Origin: GCA-003244245 sp035606945
GTDB taxonomy: Bacteria; Actinomycetota; Actinomycetes; Mycobacteriales; Pseudonocardiaceae
Length of the DNA: 64,000 nucleotides
Assembly (NCBI GenBank): GCA_035606945.1
Contig: DATNDR010000021.1
Location: forward strand, 5,485-69,484
Reading direction: 5' to 3'
Shown here: one piece after another, positions 32,810 through 41,255 of the stretch
How the letters are laid out: every line of letters starts with the position of its first letter
Numbering within the stretch: position 1 is the stretch's first letter
Notes under the pieces: model-generated
Told to the model about the DNA's origin: nothing
What the model saw: only the letters and a program-made list of their open reading frames with translations
Databases searched by the model: none
Translations under genes and position numbers: made by a program

Positions 32810-34204
32810 GTGGCGGATCTGTCAGCGATAGTCAAGGCCTATGACATCCGGGGCATCGTCGGGGAGCAGCTCGACTCGGAGATAGTGCGCGACATCGGGG
32901 CCGCGTTCGCCGACTTCGTGACGTCGGCGGACGAGCGGGTGGACGAGTCGACCGGAGATGGGGCACTTCCTGGGGCGGTCGTCGTCGGGCACGACATGCG
33001 GGACTCTTCGCCCGGCCTGGCCGCTGCCTTCTCGCACGGCGTCACCAGCCGCGGCCTCGACGTCACGTCGATCGGGCTGGCCAGCACCGACATGCTCTAC
33101 TTCGCCTCCGGATGCCTGGGCTTGCCGGGCGCGATGTTCACGGCAAGCCACAACCCGGCCCGGTACAACGGGATCAAGCTGTGCCGGGCCGGTGCCGCGC
33201 CGGTCGGTCAGGACAGTGGTCTGCGGGAGATCCAGGCCGCAGTCGAGCGCGGTATCCGACCGGGTCCGGGCGGCGGTGAGGTGGTCGAGCGCGACATGCT
33301 CGCCGACTATGCGCGCTACCTCCGTTCACTGGTGGACCTGTCCGGGATCCGGCGGTTGCGAGTGGTAGTGGACGCCGGCAACGGGATGGGCGGGTACACC
33401 GTGCCCGCGGTAGTCGAGGGGCTGCCCCTAGAGATCATCCCGCTCTACTTCGAGCTGGACGGCAACTTCCCCCATCACGAGGCCAACCCGCTGGATCCGG
33501 CGAACCTGGTGGATGTGCAGGCGGCCGTGCGAGAGCACGGCGCCGATCTCGGCCTGGCCTTCGACGGCGATGCGGATCGCTGCTTCGTCATCGACGAGCG
33601 CGGTGAGCCGGTGAGCCCCAGCGCCATCACCGCCCTGGTGGCCACCCGGGAGCTGGCCATCGAGCCAGGTGCAGCGGTGATCTACAACTTGATCATTTCG
33701 CAGTCGGTGCCGGAAATCGTGAACGAGCACGGTGGGCGGCCGGTGCGCACCCGGGTCGGCCACTCGTTCATCAAGCAGCGAATGGCTGAAACGGGCGCGA
33801 TCTTCGGCGGTGAGCATTCCGCCCATTACTATTTCCGTGACTTCTGGCGCGCGGATTCCGGGATGCTCGCCGGGTTGCACGTGCTCGCCGCGCTGGGACA
33901 ACAGCAGCGCCCGGCCTCGGCGCTGATGGCGGAATTCAGCCGTTACGCCTCCTCCGGTGAGATCAACTCCACCGTCGACGACCAGCGCGGCCGGATGGCC
34001 GCCGTGCAGGCGCACTTCGCCGCGCAGCAGGGCGTCGAACTCGACGAACTCGACGGCCTCACCGTACGGTGCCCCGACGGTTCGTGGTTCAACCTGCGCC
34101 CGTCGAATACCGAGCCGCTGCTTCGCTTGAACGTCGAAGCCCGCGACGCCACCGCGGTCGAGGCGCTGCGCGACGAGGTGTTGGCTCTGGTGCGCGGTAA
34201 CTGA
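32810..34204 (+). CDS. manB: Phosphomannomutase / phosphoglucomutase
   Basis: Interconverts hexose-6- and hexose-1-phosphates, here probably mannose for GDP-mannose. 464 residues of the alpha-D-phosphohexomutase family: phospho-serine loop TASHNPARYNGIK (Ser113), metal loop DGDADRC, sugar-binding GEHSAHYYFRDFWRADSG, and the C-terminal phosphate-binding RPSNTEPLLRLNVEA. The start is the GTG at 32810 with GAAGGGAG upstream. It heads a plus-strand series with Trm112, SIS and manA genes spaced 13 bp or less, then manA after 29 bp. Confidence 0.93.
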   Translation: MADLSAIVKAYDIRGIVGEQLDSEIVRDIGAAFADFVTSADERVDESTGDGALPGAVVVGHDMRDSSPGLAAAFSHGVTSRGLDVTSIGLASTDMLYFASGCLGLPGAMFTASHNPARYNGIKLCRAGAAPVGQDSGLREIQAAVERGIRPGPGGGEVVERDMLADYARYLRSLVDLSGIRRLRVVVDAGNGMGGYTVPAVVEGLPLEIIPLYFELDGNFPHHEANPLDPANLVDVQAAVREHGADLGLAFDGDADRCFVIDERGEPVSPSAITALVATRELAIEPGAAVIYNLIISQSVPEIVNEHGGRPVRTRVGHSFIKQRMAETGAIFGGEHSAHYYFRDFWRADSGMLAGLHVLAALGQQQRPASALMAEFSRYASSGEINSTVDDQRGRMAAVQAHFAAQQGVELDELDGLTVRCPDGSWFNLRPSNTEPLLRLNVEARDATAVEALRDEVLALVRGN

Positions 34205-34217
34205 GGAGGATCTGGCG

Positions 34218-34469
34218 ATGGTGGTGAGCTTGGACCCCCAGCTCATGGAGATCTTGGCGTGCCCGTGCCCACAGCACGGCAAGTTACACAGTGGCACCGC
34301 GGCTGATCCAGACGCGGACGCCCTGACGTGCACGGCGTGCGGGCGCAGCTTCCCGGTGACCGGCGGAATACCGATACTGCTGCTGACGGAGGCGCTGCCG
34401 GGCACTGGCCCGGACGCCGACCAGGTAGCGGGCGGCCGAGAACGCGGCAACGAGCAGGGTCGCGGGTGA
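34218..34469 (+). CDS. Trm112 family zinc-ribbon protein
   Basis: An 83-residue protein with LDPQLMEILACPCPQHGKL, then ALTCTACGRSFPVTGGIPILLL: four cysteines in two pairs followed by the G-I-P-x-L-L motif typical of Trm112/YcaR proteins. In bacteria these often sit beside sugar-phosphate enzymes with unclear roles. The ATG at 34218 is preceded by GAGGA. Its TGA overlaps the ATG of the SIS-domain gene (TGATG). Confidence 0.85.
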   Translation: MVVSLDPQLMEILACPCPQHGKLHSGTAADPDADALTCTACGRSFPVTGGIPILLLTEALPGTGPDADQVAGGRERGNEQGRG

Positions 34470-35620
34470 TGTCACCCGGCACGGGAATGGACTTCGACGA
34501 CGACTTGCTTGACGATCCCCGGCGTCTTGAGGCGACCGACTCCGGTGGACTGCTCCGCGCTGCAGCGACGGCGGGCGCCCAGGTGCGCTCCACGACTGCC
34601 GCGGCCGAGGAGGCCGGGCTACCGCAGCTGAGCGGGCAACAGCCGCGCGCGCTGGTGCTGCTGACCCGGCCCGGTGCCGCACCGGCCGCCGCGCCGCTGC
34701 TGCTGGCGCTGCTCGGGCCGTCCTGCCCGGTGCCGGTCGTGATGACGCGGTCGGTGCCGATGTGGGTCGGCGCGCTGGACATCGTGCTGGCCAACACCAC
34801 CGACCCCGGCGACCGGGAGCTGGCCGAAGGCATCGACCGGGCGGTCCGCCGGGGAGCCCAGGTGGTGCTCACCGCGCCTGCCGACGGGCCGGTTGCGGCC
34901 GCGGCCGCAGGCCGGGCGGTGCTGCTCGTGCCGAGGATCGAGGTGCCACCCGGGTTGACCTTGCCGCGTGCCCTGGCCGCCGGCCTGCTGCTGCTGGACA
35001 CCCTCTCGCTGCTGGAAACCGACACCGAGATACTGGCTGGCGAGCTTGATCGGGAAGCCGAGCGGGACTACGTCGCTCACGAATCGCTGGTCAATCCGGC
35101 CAAGGCACTGGCGTTGCGGCTGCGGGGTCGAACGCCCTTGCTGTGGGGCACCGATCCAGTGGCCACCGTGGTGGCCGGGCACTGCGCCGGTGCCCTCGCG
35201 GCTCACGCGGGCGTGGTGGCGCACGCCGCGGGATTCGGCGAGGCGGCAGCACTGCCGGTGCTGCGCCAGGAGGCGAACCGCGCCGGTGGTGACGACGACG
35301 TATTTCATGATCCATACGAAGATCATTTCGGGGACCAGTCGGGCCGGATGCCGGCGATGCGGCCGGTGCTACTGGGCGTGCCCGCCGACCCCCGCTACGA
35401 GCCCGAGCGCGCCGCGGCGGTGGAGGCGTTGCCCGCCGCCGACCTGGTGACCGCTGACGAGGAGCTGATGGTGCGGCATGACGACCCGGGTGCTGCCGCC
35501 TGTGCCGCCGCGGTGCTGGCCCTACGGTTCGACTTCGCCGCGCTCTACCTCGGGCTTGGTCGTGGCGTCCTGGGTGGGCCGGGCTGGATCGGCACGACCG
35601 GTGGCTCGGCCCTCGGATGA
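34469..35620 (+). CDS. SIS-domain protein, phosphoglucose/phosphomannose isomerase-like
   Basis: A 383-residue protein corresponding to the mycobacterial gene between phosphomannomutase and manA. The N-terminus (MDFDDDLLDDPRRLEATDSGGLLRAAATAGAQVR) and the two-lobed Rossmann-like pattern (LVLLTRPGAAPAAAPLLLALLG, TPLLWGTDPVATVVAGHCAGALA) fit the PGI/PMI-type SIS family. Ala/Gly-rich loops have replaced several sugar-binding residues, so catalytic activity is uncertain. The C-terminus carries a predicted isomerase-like helix set. The ATG at 34469 overlaps the Trm112 stop. Confidence 0.8.
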   Translation: MSPGTGMDFDDDLLDDPRRLEATDSGGLLRAAATAGAQVRSTTAAAEEAGLPQLSGQQPRALVLLTRPGAAPAAAPLLLALLGPSCPVPVVMTRSVPMWVGALDIVLANTTDPGDRELAEGIDRAVRRGAQVVLTAPADGPVAAAAAGRAVLLVPRIEVPPGLTLPRALAAGLLLLDTLSLLETDTEILAGELDREAERDYVAHESLVNPAKALALRLRGRTPLLWGTDPVATVVAGHCAGALAAHAGVVAHAAGFGEAAALPVLRQEANRAGGDDDVFHDPYEDHFGDQSGRMPAMRPVLLGVPADPRYEPERAAAVEALPAADLVTADEELMVRHDDPGAAACAAAVLALRFDFAALYLGLGRGVLGGPGWIGTTGGSALG

Positions 35621-35649
35621 GCGACTAGCGGGTCTTGAAGGGAGCGGTT

Positions 35650-36906
35650 GTGGAGCTGTTGCGCAACGCGGTTCGGCCTTATGCCTGGGGTTCGCGGACT
35701 GCGATCGCGGAGCTGCTCGGTGGCCCGGTTCCCGCCCCGCACCCGCAGGCTGAGCTGTGGCTCGGTGCGCATCCGGCGGACTCGTCGGTGCTGCTGCATG
35801 CCGATGGCGGCCAGACTGCCCTGGTGGAAGCACTGCGCACCGACCCCGGTCGCCATCTCGGGACTTGTTGCGCGGCACGTTGGGGCAGCCGGTTGCCGTT
35901 CCTGCTCAAAGTGCTCGCGGCTGAAGAGCCGTTGAGCCTGCAGGCCCACCCGTCCGCCGAGCAGGCTGCCGACGGGTTTGCTCGCGAAGAGGCGATGGGC
36001 ATCCCGCGAGACGCTCCGGAGCGTAACTACACCGACGCGAGCCACAAGCCCGAGCTGATCTGCGCACTCACCGAGCTGCACGCACTGGCCGGTTTCCGGG
36101 AGCCGCGGCGCACCGTCGACCTGCTCGCCGTGCTGGGCGTGCCGTCGCTGGAGCCGTACCGGGCGATGCTCGCGGCCGAACCGAATGCCGACGGGTTGCG
36201 CACGGTGTTCACCACCTGGATCACGATGCCGGAGCCGGCCGTCAAGGCGCTGCTGCCCCAGATCCTGGATGCCTGCGTGGCGCTGCTGCGCCGCGACGGC
36301 GTGCGCGGCGGCAATTTCCGCAGTGAGTGCCGGGTGGTGCTGGAACTGGCCGAGGCGTACCCGGGCGACGTGGGAGCGCTCGCGGCCCTGCTGCTCAATC
36401 ATGTCGTGCTGGCGTCGGGCGAGGCGTTGTACCTGCCGGCCGGGAACCTGCATTCCTACCTGCGGGGCACTGCTGTGGAGATCAGTGCGAACTCGGACAA
36501 CGTCCTGCGCGGCGGCCTGACCGCCAAGCACATCGACGTGCCCGAGCTGCTGCGGGTGCTGGACTTCTCCTACGGCGAGCTGGACGTGCAACGCGGCCAG
36601 CGGGTCGGGCCGCACGAGACCGCCTACCTCAGCCCGGCCGAGGAGTTCCAGCTCACCCGGCTGGACTGGGCGCGCGGGGAGTCGGATCCGATCTGCTTGC
36701 ACAGCCCGTGCCCCCAGATTCTGCTGTGCACCCACGGTTCGGTCCAGCTGTGGTCGCCGGCAGGCGGTTGCGTCACGCTCGAGCGCGGCAGGTCGGTGTG
36801 GTTGGCCGCCGCCGATCCTGACGTCACAGTGTGCCCTGGACCGGATCGGGTGCAGCTGTTCCGGGCGCTGCCCGGGGCGCAGGGATGCGCGCAGGACCGG
36901 TACTGA
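35650..36906 (+). CDS. manA: Mannose-6-phosphate isomerase, class I
   Basis: Interconverts fructose-6- and mannose-6-phosphate, the entry to GDP-mannose and mannolipids. 418 residues of the type I cupin isomerase: YAWGSRTAIAELLG, HPQAELWLGAHP, LPFLLKVLAAEEPLSLQAHPS (zinc ligands), NYTDASHKPELICALTELHALAGFR, YLPAGNLHSYLRGTAVEISANSDNVLRGGLTAKH. The start is the GTG at 35650, five bases after GAAGGGAG. It follows the SIS gene by 29 bp and precedes the transporter gene by 13 bp, so it belongs to the mannose series. Confidence 0.94.
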   Translation: MELLRNAVRPYAWGSRTAIAELLGGPVPAPHPQAELWLGAHPADSSVLLHADGGQTALVEALRTDPGRHLGTCCAARWGSRLPFLLKVLAAEEPLSLQAHPSAEQAADGFAREEAMGIPRDAPERNYTDASHKPELICALTELHALAGFREPRRTVDLLAVLGVPSLEPYRAMLAAEPNADGLRTVFTTWITMPEPAVKALLPQILDACVALLRRDGVRGGNFRSECRVVLELAEAYPGDVGALAALLLNHVVLASGEALYLPAGNLHSYLRGTAVEISANSDNVLRGGLTAKHIDVPELLRVLDFSYGELDVQRGQRVGPHETAYLSPAEEFQLTRLDWARGESDPICLHSPCPQILLCTHGSVQLWSPAGGCVTLERGRSVWLAAADPDVTVCPGPDRVQLFRALPGAQGCAQDRY

Positions 36907-36919
36907 GGAGGCGTCAGGG

Positions 36920-37843
36920 GTGTCCGCAGGCGGTGGGGCCACGGCGATCATCGCGGCGTTGCTGGCCAATGCCGGTATCGCGGTGGCGAAGTTCGTTGGT
37001 TTCCTGATCACCGGGTCGTCGTCGATCCTGGCTGAGGCGGTGCACTCGGTAGCCGACACCGCCAACCAGGGACTGCTGCTGCTCGGTCGCCACCGCGCCC
37101 GCCGGCAAGCCAGCCTGCAGCACCCGTTCGGTTACGGCCGCGATCGCTACTTCTATTCGTTCGTGGTGGCGTTGCTGCTGTTCAGCCTGGGCTCGATATT
37201 CGCGCTGTACGAGGGAGCCCACAAGATCCACAGCGACGACCCGATCAACTCGCCCTTGGTCGCGATCGGGATCCTGGTGGTGGCGATCGTGCTGGAGAGC
37301 TTCAGTTTCCGCACCGCGGTCAGGGAGTCCCGGCCGCTCAAGGGCGGTGACAGCTGGTGGCAGTTCATCAAGAAATCCAAGAACCCGGAGCTTCCGGTGG
37401 TGCTGCTGGAGGATACCGGCGCGCTGGTCGGGCTGCTGCTGGCCTTCGGTGGCATCGGGCTGTCAGTGCTCACCGGCGATCCGTTGTGGGACGGGCTCGG
37501 CACGCTGGGCATCGGCGTGCTGCTCGGCACCATTGCGATCATCCTCATTGTGGAGACCAAGAGCCTGCTGATCGGGGAGGGCGCTGGTGCCGATGAGCGC
37601 AACCGCATCTGCGATGCGCTGGTGGGGCCAGGCGTGGACCGGGTGATCCACCTCAGGACCCAGTATCTCGGCCCGGACGAGCTGCTGGTCGCCGCGAAGA
37701 TCGCGGTACCGGCCATCCTGCCCACCGCTCAGGTCGCTCAGGTCATCGATGAGGCCGAAGCACGAGTGCGTGGCGCGGTCCCCGCCGCCCGGATCATTTA
37801 CCTGGAGCCGGACCTGGACCGCACCCCGGCTGGCCCGATCTGA
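36920..37843 (+). CDS. Cation diffusion facilitator family transporter
   Basis: A 307-residue efflux transporter of divalent cations with about six membrane helices. The N-terminal helix-II metal site reads AEAVHSVADTANQGLLLLG and the following loop HPFGYGRDRYFYSF, both typical of the SLC30A9-like branch. The helix-V region is LEDTGALVGLLLAFGGIGLSVLTGD, with the second acidic site. The C-terminal cytoplasmic domain contains LRTQYLGPDELLVAAKIAVP. The GTG at 36920 follows GAGGAGGCG. Substrate (zinc, manganese or iron) cannot be told. Confidence 0.88.
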   Translation: MSAGGGATAIIAALLANAGIAVAKFVGFLITGSSSILAEAVHSVADTANQGLLLLGRHRARRQASLQHPFGYGRDRYFYSFVVALLLFSLGSIFALYEGAHKIHSDDPINSPLVAIGILVVAIVLESFSFRTAVRESRPLKGGDSWWQFIKKSKNPELPVVLLEDTGALVGLLLAFGGIGLSVLTGDPLWDGLGTLGIGVLLGTIAIILIVETKSLLIGEGAGADERNRICDALVGPGVDRVIHLRTQYLGPDELLVAAKIAVPAILPTAQVAQVIDEAEARVRGAVPAARIIYLEPDLDRTPAGPI

Positions 37844-37880
37844 CGACACCGTGAGGTGTCGAGAAGCAAGGAGCGTGGTG

Positions 37881-39218
37881 GTGTTTGAGTCGCTGCTGGT
37901 GGCCAACCGGGGGGAGATCGCTCGGCGGGTCATCCGGTCCGCGCGGGCGCTGGGCATCCGCACTGTCGCGGTGCACTCCTCGGTGGACGCCGAGCTGCCG
38001 TTCGTCGCCGAAGCCGACGACGCCGTCGAACTGACCGGTTCGCCTGCGCAGGTTTACCGCGACGCTCACCAGCTACTCGATGCGGCCCGCAAGACCAGCG
38101 CGACCGCGGTGCATCCGGGGTACGGGTTCCTGTCCGAGGACCCCGGATTCGCCCAGGCGGCGTCCGACGCCGGTCTGGTATGGATCGGTCCCGGTACTGG
38201 AGCAATCTCCGCGATGGGCGACAAGGTGGCCGCGCGACAGCGCGTGGCGGCTGCCGGAGTGCCGGTGGCGGACGGTTCGGCCGGCGCGGTGGCCTCCGAA
38301 GAGAGCGCAGTCGCCGCAGCCGAACAGGTCGGCTTCCCGGTGATGCTCAAGGCGGCTGCCGGCGGCGGCGGCATGGGGATGGCCGTGGCGGCCGATGCCG
38401 CTGCGGTTCGCATCGAGTACGGCAAGGTCAGTGCCTTCGCGCAGCGGCTCTTCGGTGATCAGCGGCTGTTCGTCGAGCGCTATTTCCCGCACGTACGCCA
38501 TGTCGAGGTGCAGATCCTCGGGTTGGCCGACGGCCGGGTGATCGCATTGGGCGAGCGCGACTGCTCGGTGCAGCGCCGGCACCAGAAGATCGCCGAGGAG
38601 AGCCCGTCACCCGCCGTCTCACCGGATCTGCGCCGCCGGATGCAAGACGCCGCGGTGCTGGCCGCCACCACGGTGGACTACCGCAACGCGGGAACGGTGG
38701 AGTTCCTGCTCGATCAGGACACCGGCGAGTTCTTCTTCCTGGAGATGAACACCCGGCTGCAGGTGGAGCACCCGGTCACCGAGCTGCGCTACGGCGTGGA
38801 TCTGGTTTCAGCGCAGCTGCGTATCGCGGCCGGCGCTGACCCTGGTTTCGATACCGAGACTGCTACGCCGACTGGTCACGCGATCGAGCTGCGGGTCAAC
38901 GCCGAGGATCCGAAGCGGTTCCTGCCGGGTCCCGGTCCGGTCACCGAGTGGGTGGAACCCACCGGGGACGGGGTGCGGGTGGACGCCGGCTACGCGGCGG
39001 GCACCGTCGTCACGCCGTTCTATGACTCCCTGCTGGCCAAGTTGGTGGTACACGGTGGTGACCGGCAGCAGGCGCTGCAGCGGGCCCGGGCGGCGGTGGC
39101 CGGGTTCACCGTCACCGGACCCCGGTGCAACCTGCCCTTCCACGCCGAGCTGCTGCAACACCCAGAATTCGTATCCGGCCGTTACGACACCGGCCTAGTC
39201 GCCCGGATGCGCCCCTAA
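37881..39218 (+). CDS. accC: Biotin carboxylase subunit of acyl-CoA carboxylase
   Basis: ATP-dependent carboxylation of biotin on a carrier protein. 445 residues: ESLLVANRGEIARRVIRSARALG, ATAVHPGYGFLSE, the glycine-rich ATP loop KAAAGGGGMGMAV, VERYFPHVRHVEVQILG, GERDCSVQRRHQKIAEESPS, FLEMNTRLQVEHPVTEL. Three GTG codons (37875, 37878, 37881) follow AAGGAG; the last has the best spacing. No biotinyl carrier domain is attached, unlike the fused mycobacterial alpha subunits; the free carrier at 59838 could be a partner. A cluster of 22-bp repeats begins a few bases after the stop. Confidence 0.92.
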   Translation: MFESLLVANRGEIARRVIRSARALGIRTVAVHSSVDAELPFVAEADDAVELTGSPAQVYRDAHQLLDAARKTSATAVHPGYGFLSEDPGFAQAASDAGLVWIGPGTGAISAMGDKVAARQRVAAAGVPVADGSAGAVASEESAVAAAEQVGFPVMLKAAAGGGGMGMAVAADAAAVRIEYGKVSAFAQRLFGDQRLFVERYFPHVRHVEVQILGLADGRVIALGERDCSVQRRHQKIAEESPSPAVSPDLRRRMQDAAVLAATTVDYRNAGTVEFLLDQDTGEFFFLEMNTRLQVEHPVTELRYGVDLVSAQLRIAAGADPGFDTETATPTGHAIELRVNAEDPKRFLPGPGPVTEWVEPTGDGVRVDAGYAAGTVVTPFYDSLLAKLVVHGGDRQQALQRARAAVAGFTVTGPRCNLPFHAELLQHPEFVSGRYDTGLVARMRP

Positions 39219-39224
39219 CCCCCG

Positions 39225-39268
39225 TACCCGGTGTGTCGCGCCCCCGTGTCCGGTGTGTCGCGCCCGCT
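39225..39268. repeat. 22-bp-periodic GTGTCGC repeat, cluster 2 (2 units)
   Basis: Two CCGGTGTGTCGCGCCC units with GTGTCGC cores at 39233 and 39255 (22 bp apart), starting just after the accC stop codon. Same family as clusters 1, 3 and 4. Confidence 0.8.
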
Positions 39269-39340
39269 GGCAAGATGCCGCCGCTAACCGGACGAGGCGG
39301 CCTTGGTGCCTTCCCGGAGCCTGCTCGGGAGGTAAGCGAC

Positions 39341-39852
39341 GTGGGTGACCCCGATGATCGATCGGTTGGGCACCGCGGGTGGCGACTCCGGCAGCCGGTC
39401 ATCAGGCGCTGTGTCACCCTGCTGCTGGCGGTGCTCACGGCGCTGACGCTGGTGACCGGCGCGGCCGCACAAGCCGCTGCTGGAGCGCACGTCGTGCCCT
39501 TCGAAGCCCGGGCGGCTGACGGCACGGCCTTGCGAGGAGACGTCTACCTGCCGAGCTGGCGAGCGGGGCGCCCGACTCCGGGCGCATCGAGCTCGATCTG
39601 CGGCACTGGCAGCACCCGGGCACCAACCGGCCCTTCCCGATCGGGACGCCGACGAGGTTGACCGTCAAGAGCCTGCCGCTGGCCACCGTGATCCCCGCAG
39701 GGGACCGACTCGTGCTGGCCATCGGCGCGACCTCGGCGGAACTCCTTCCCGACCCGCTCAAGCCGAGCATCACGGTCGCTACCGGTGGCCGGCTGCCCGG
39801 TGCGCGGTGGCTGCCAGTCGTCACCGGAAGGCTCGAATTCGGCCCCAGATAG
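39341..39852 (+). pseudogene. Secreted CocE/NonD-like hydrolase remnant with central deletion
   Basis: The 5' end is credible: GTG 39341 after GGGAGG, a signal peptide (RRCVTLLLAVLTALTLVTGAAAQA) and the start of a peptidase S15-like domain, VVPFEARAADGTALRGDVYLP. Immediately after this, in another frame, the sequence reads SGRIELDLRHW ... TRLTVKSLPLATVIPAGDRLVLAI ... SITVATGGRLPG. This is the C-terminal jelly-roll domain of X-prolyl dipeptidyl-peptidase-like hydrolases, ending with a stop at 39852. The whole alpha/beta-hydrolase catalytic core, several hundred residues, is gone and the two halves are out of frame. Confidence 0.75.
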
Positions 39853-39863
39853 CGTGTGCCGTT

Positions 39864-40505
39864 GTGGGGCGGCTGGTGGTCATCGAGGGACTGGACGGGG
39901 CGGGCAAGCGCACCCTCGCCGATCGGCTGGTCGCCGCGCTCACCGCACCGGGAGCCAAGGTCGCGAAGATGGCGTTTCCCCGGTACGACACGGACGTCCA
40001 CGCCGATCTGGTTCGTGATGCGCTGTACGGGCGGCTGGGCGACCTGGCCGAGTCGGTGCATGGCATGGCGGTGCTGTTCGCGCTGGATCGGCGCGACGCC
40101 GCTGCGGAACTGCGGTCGTTGCGGCGCCGTTACGACGTCGTGCTGCTGGACCGATACGTGGCATCCAATGCGGCATACGGCGCCGCCCGGCTATCCGAAG
40201 ACGCCGGGGGTCCCTTCGTCGAATGGGTCCGGGAGCTGGAGGTGGATCGGTTCGGCGTGCCGGTGCCCGATGCCCAGTTGTTGCTGCGGGTCCCGGTGAA
40301 CGTCGCCTCGGCCCGGGCGGATTGCCGGGCTGCGGCCGACAGCGCGCGGCAAAAGGACCGGTATGAAAACGATCACGGATTACAGGCTCGGTGCGCAGCT
40401 GTTTATGACGGGCTGGCCGCCAGTGGCTGGCTCGCCCCGTGGTATGTGATAGATGCAGACACCGGCGGGCTCGGCGATCTGGCGCGCCGGCTGCTGCGTG
40501 GATAA
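39864..40505 (+). CDS. tmk: Thymidylate kinase
   Basis: Phosphorylates dTMP to dTDP. 213 residues with the P-loop IEGLDGAGKRTLADRL, MAFPRYDTDVHADLV, LFALDRRDAAAEL and the DR(Y) segment VVLLDRYVASNAAYGAARL. These match the mycobacterial enzyme closely, including the position of tmk just upstream of mtrA. The start is the GTG at 39864; no strong ribosome site is visible. The gene begins 11 bp after the hydrolase remnant. Confidence 0.93.
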   Translation: MGRLVVIEGLDGAGKRTLADRLVAALTAPGAKVAKMAFPRYDTDVHADLVRDALYGRLGDLAESVHGMAVLFALDRRDAAAELRSLRRRYDVVLLDRYVASNAAYGAARLSEDAGGPFVEWVRELEVDRFGVPVPDAQLLLRVPVNVASARADCRAAADSARQKDRYENDHGLQARCAAVYDGLAASGWLAPWYVIDADTGGLGDLARRLLRG

Positions 40506-40564
40506 GCCGGCGGGTGAGCCGCCCGAACGGGGGGACCGTGACGGACAGTGCCACGATGGTGGGT

Positions 40565-41242
40565 ATGGCAGCTCGTGTGCTCGTGGTAGAGGACGACCCA
40601 GCGGCGGCGGAGATGTTGTCCATCGCGTTGCGCCAGGCGGGCTTCGAGACCGCGGTGGTCTCCGAGGGCCCCAAGGCGATGCCCGCGATGCGTGAGCTCA
40701 AGCCTGATCTGGTGTTGCTGGACCTGATGCTGCCAGGCATGAGCGGCATCGATGTATGCAGAGCGATCCGCGCCGAATCCGGGGTCCCGATCGTGATGCT
40801 CACCGCCAAGAGCGACACCGTCGATGTGGTGCTGGGCCTGGAATCCGGTGCGGACGATTACATGATCAAGCCGCCTAAGACTCAGGAGCTGGTGGCGAGG
40901 TTGCGCGCCCGGTTGCGCCGCACTGACGCCGAGCCCGCTGAGCAACTCACGATCGGCGATCTCACCATCGACGTGCCGGGTCACCAGGTCAGCCGCGACG
41001 GGACGCCGATCTCGCTGACTCCGCTGGAGTTCGATCTACTCGTTGCGTTGGCGCGCAAGCCGCGCCAGGTGTTCAGCCGTGAGGTGTTGCTCGAGCAAGT
41101 CTGGGGCTACCGGCACGCCGCGGACACCCGGCTGGTCAACGTGCACGTCCAGCGGCTTCGTTCCAAGATCGAGCGGGATCCCGAACACCCGGAGGTGGTG
41201 CTCACCGTGCGTGGCGTCGGGTATAAGGCCAACACATCGTGA
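40565..41242 (+). CDS. mtrA: Two-component response regulator MtrA
   Basis: OmpR-family regulator of division and wall homeostasis, partner of MtrB. 225 residues: receiver domain (VLVVEDDPAAAEML, phospho-acceptor Asp53 in LLDLMLPGMSG, Thr80 in VMLTAKSDTVD) and winged-helix domain (LTPLEFDLLVALARKPRQVFSREVLLEQVWGYRH, VNVHVQRLRSKIE, VRGVGYKA). The conserved Lys102-Pro103 is followed by Pro instead of the nearly invariant Phe (DDYMIKPPK). ATG 40565 is chosen; ATG 40556 and GTG 40538 (after GGGGGA) are in-frame alternatives. Confidence 0.94.
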   Translation: MAARVLVVEDDPAAAEMLSIALRQAGFETAVVSEGPKAMPAMRELKPDLVLLDLMLPGMSGIDVCRAIRAESGVPIVMLTAKSDTVDVVLGLESGADDYMIKPPKTQELVARLRARLRRTDAEPAEQLTIGDLTIDVPGHQVSRDGTPISLTPLEFDLLVALARKPRQVFSREVLLEQVWGYRHAADTRLVNVHVQRLRSKIERDPEHPEVVLTVRGVGYKANTS

Positions 41243-41255
41243 GGACCGCGCCGTA

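Noticed and set aside
35545..37065. 506-codon minus-strand frame opposite manA.
   Set aside because: Antisense shadow of manA; no family motif and no ribosome site.
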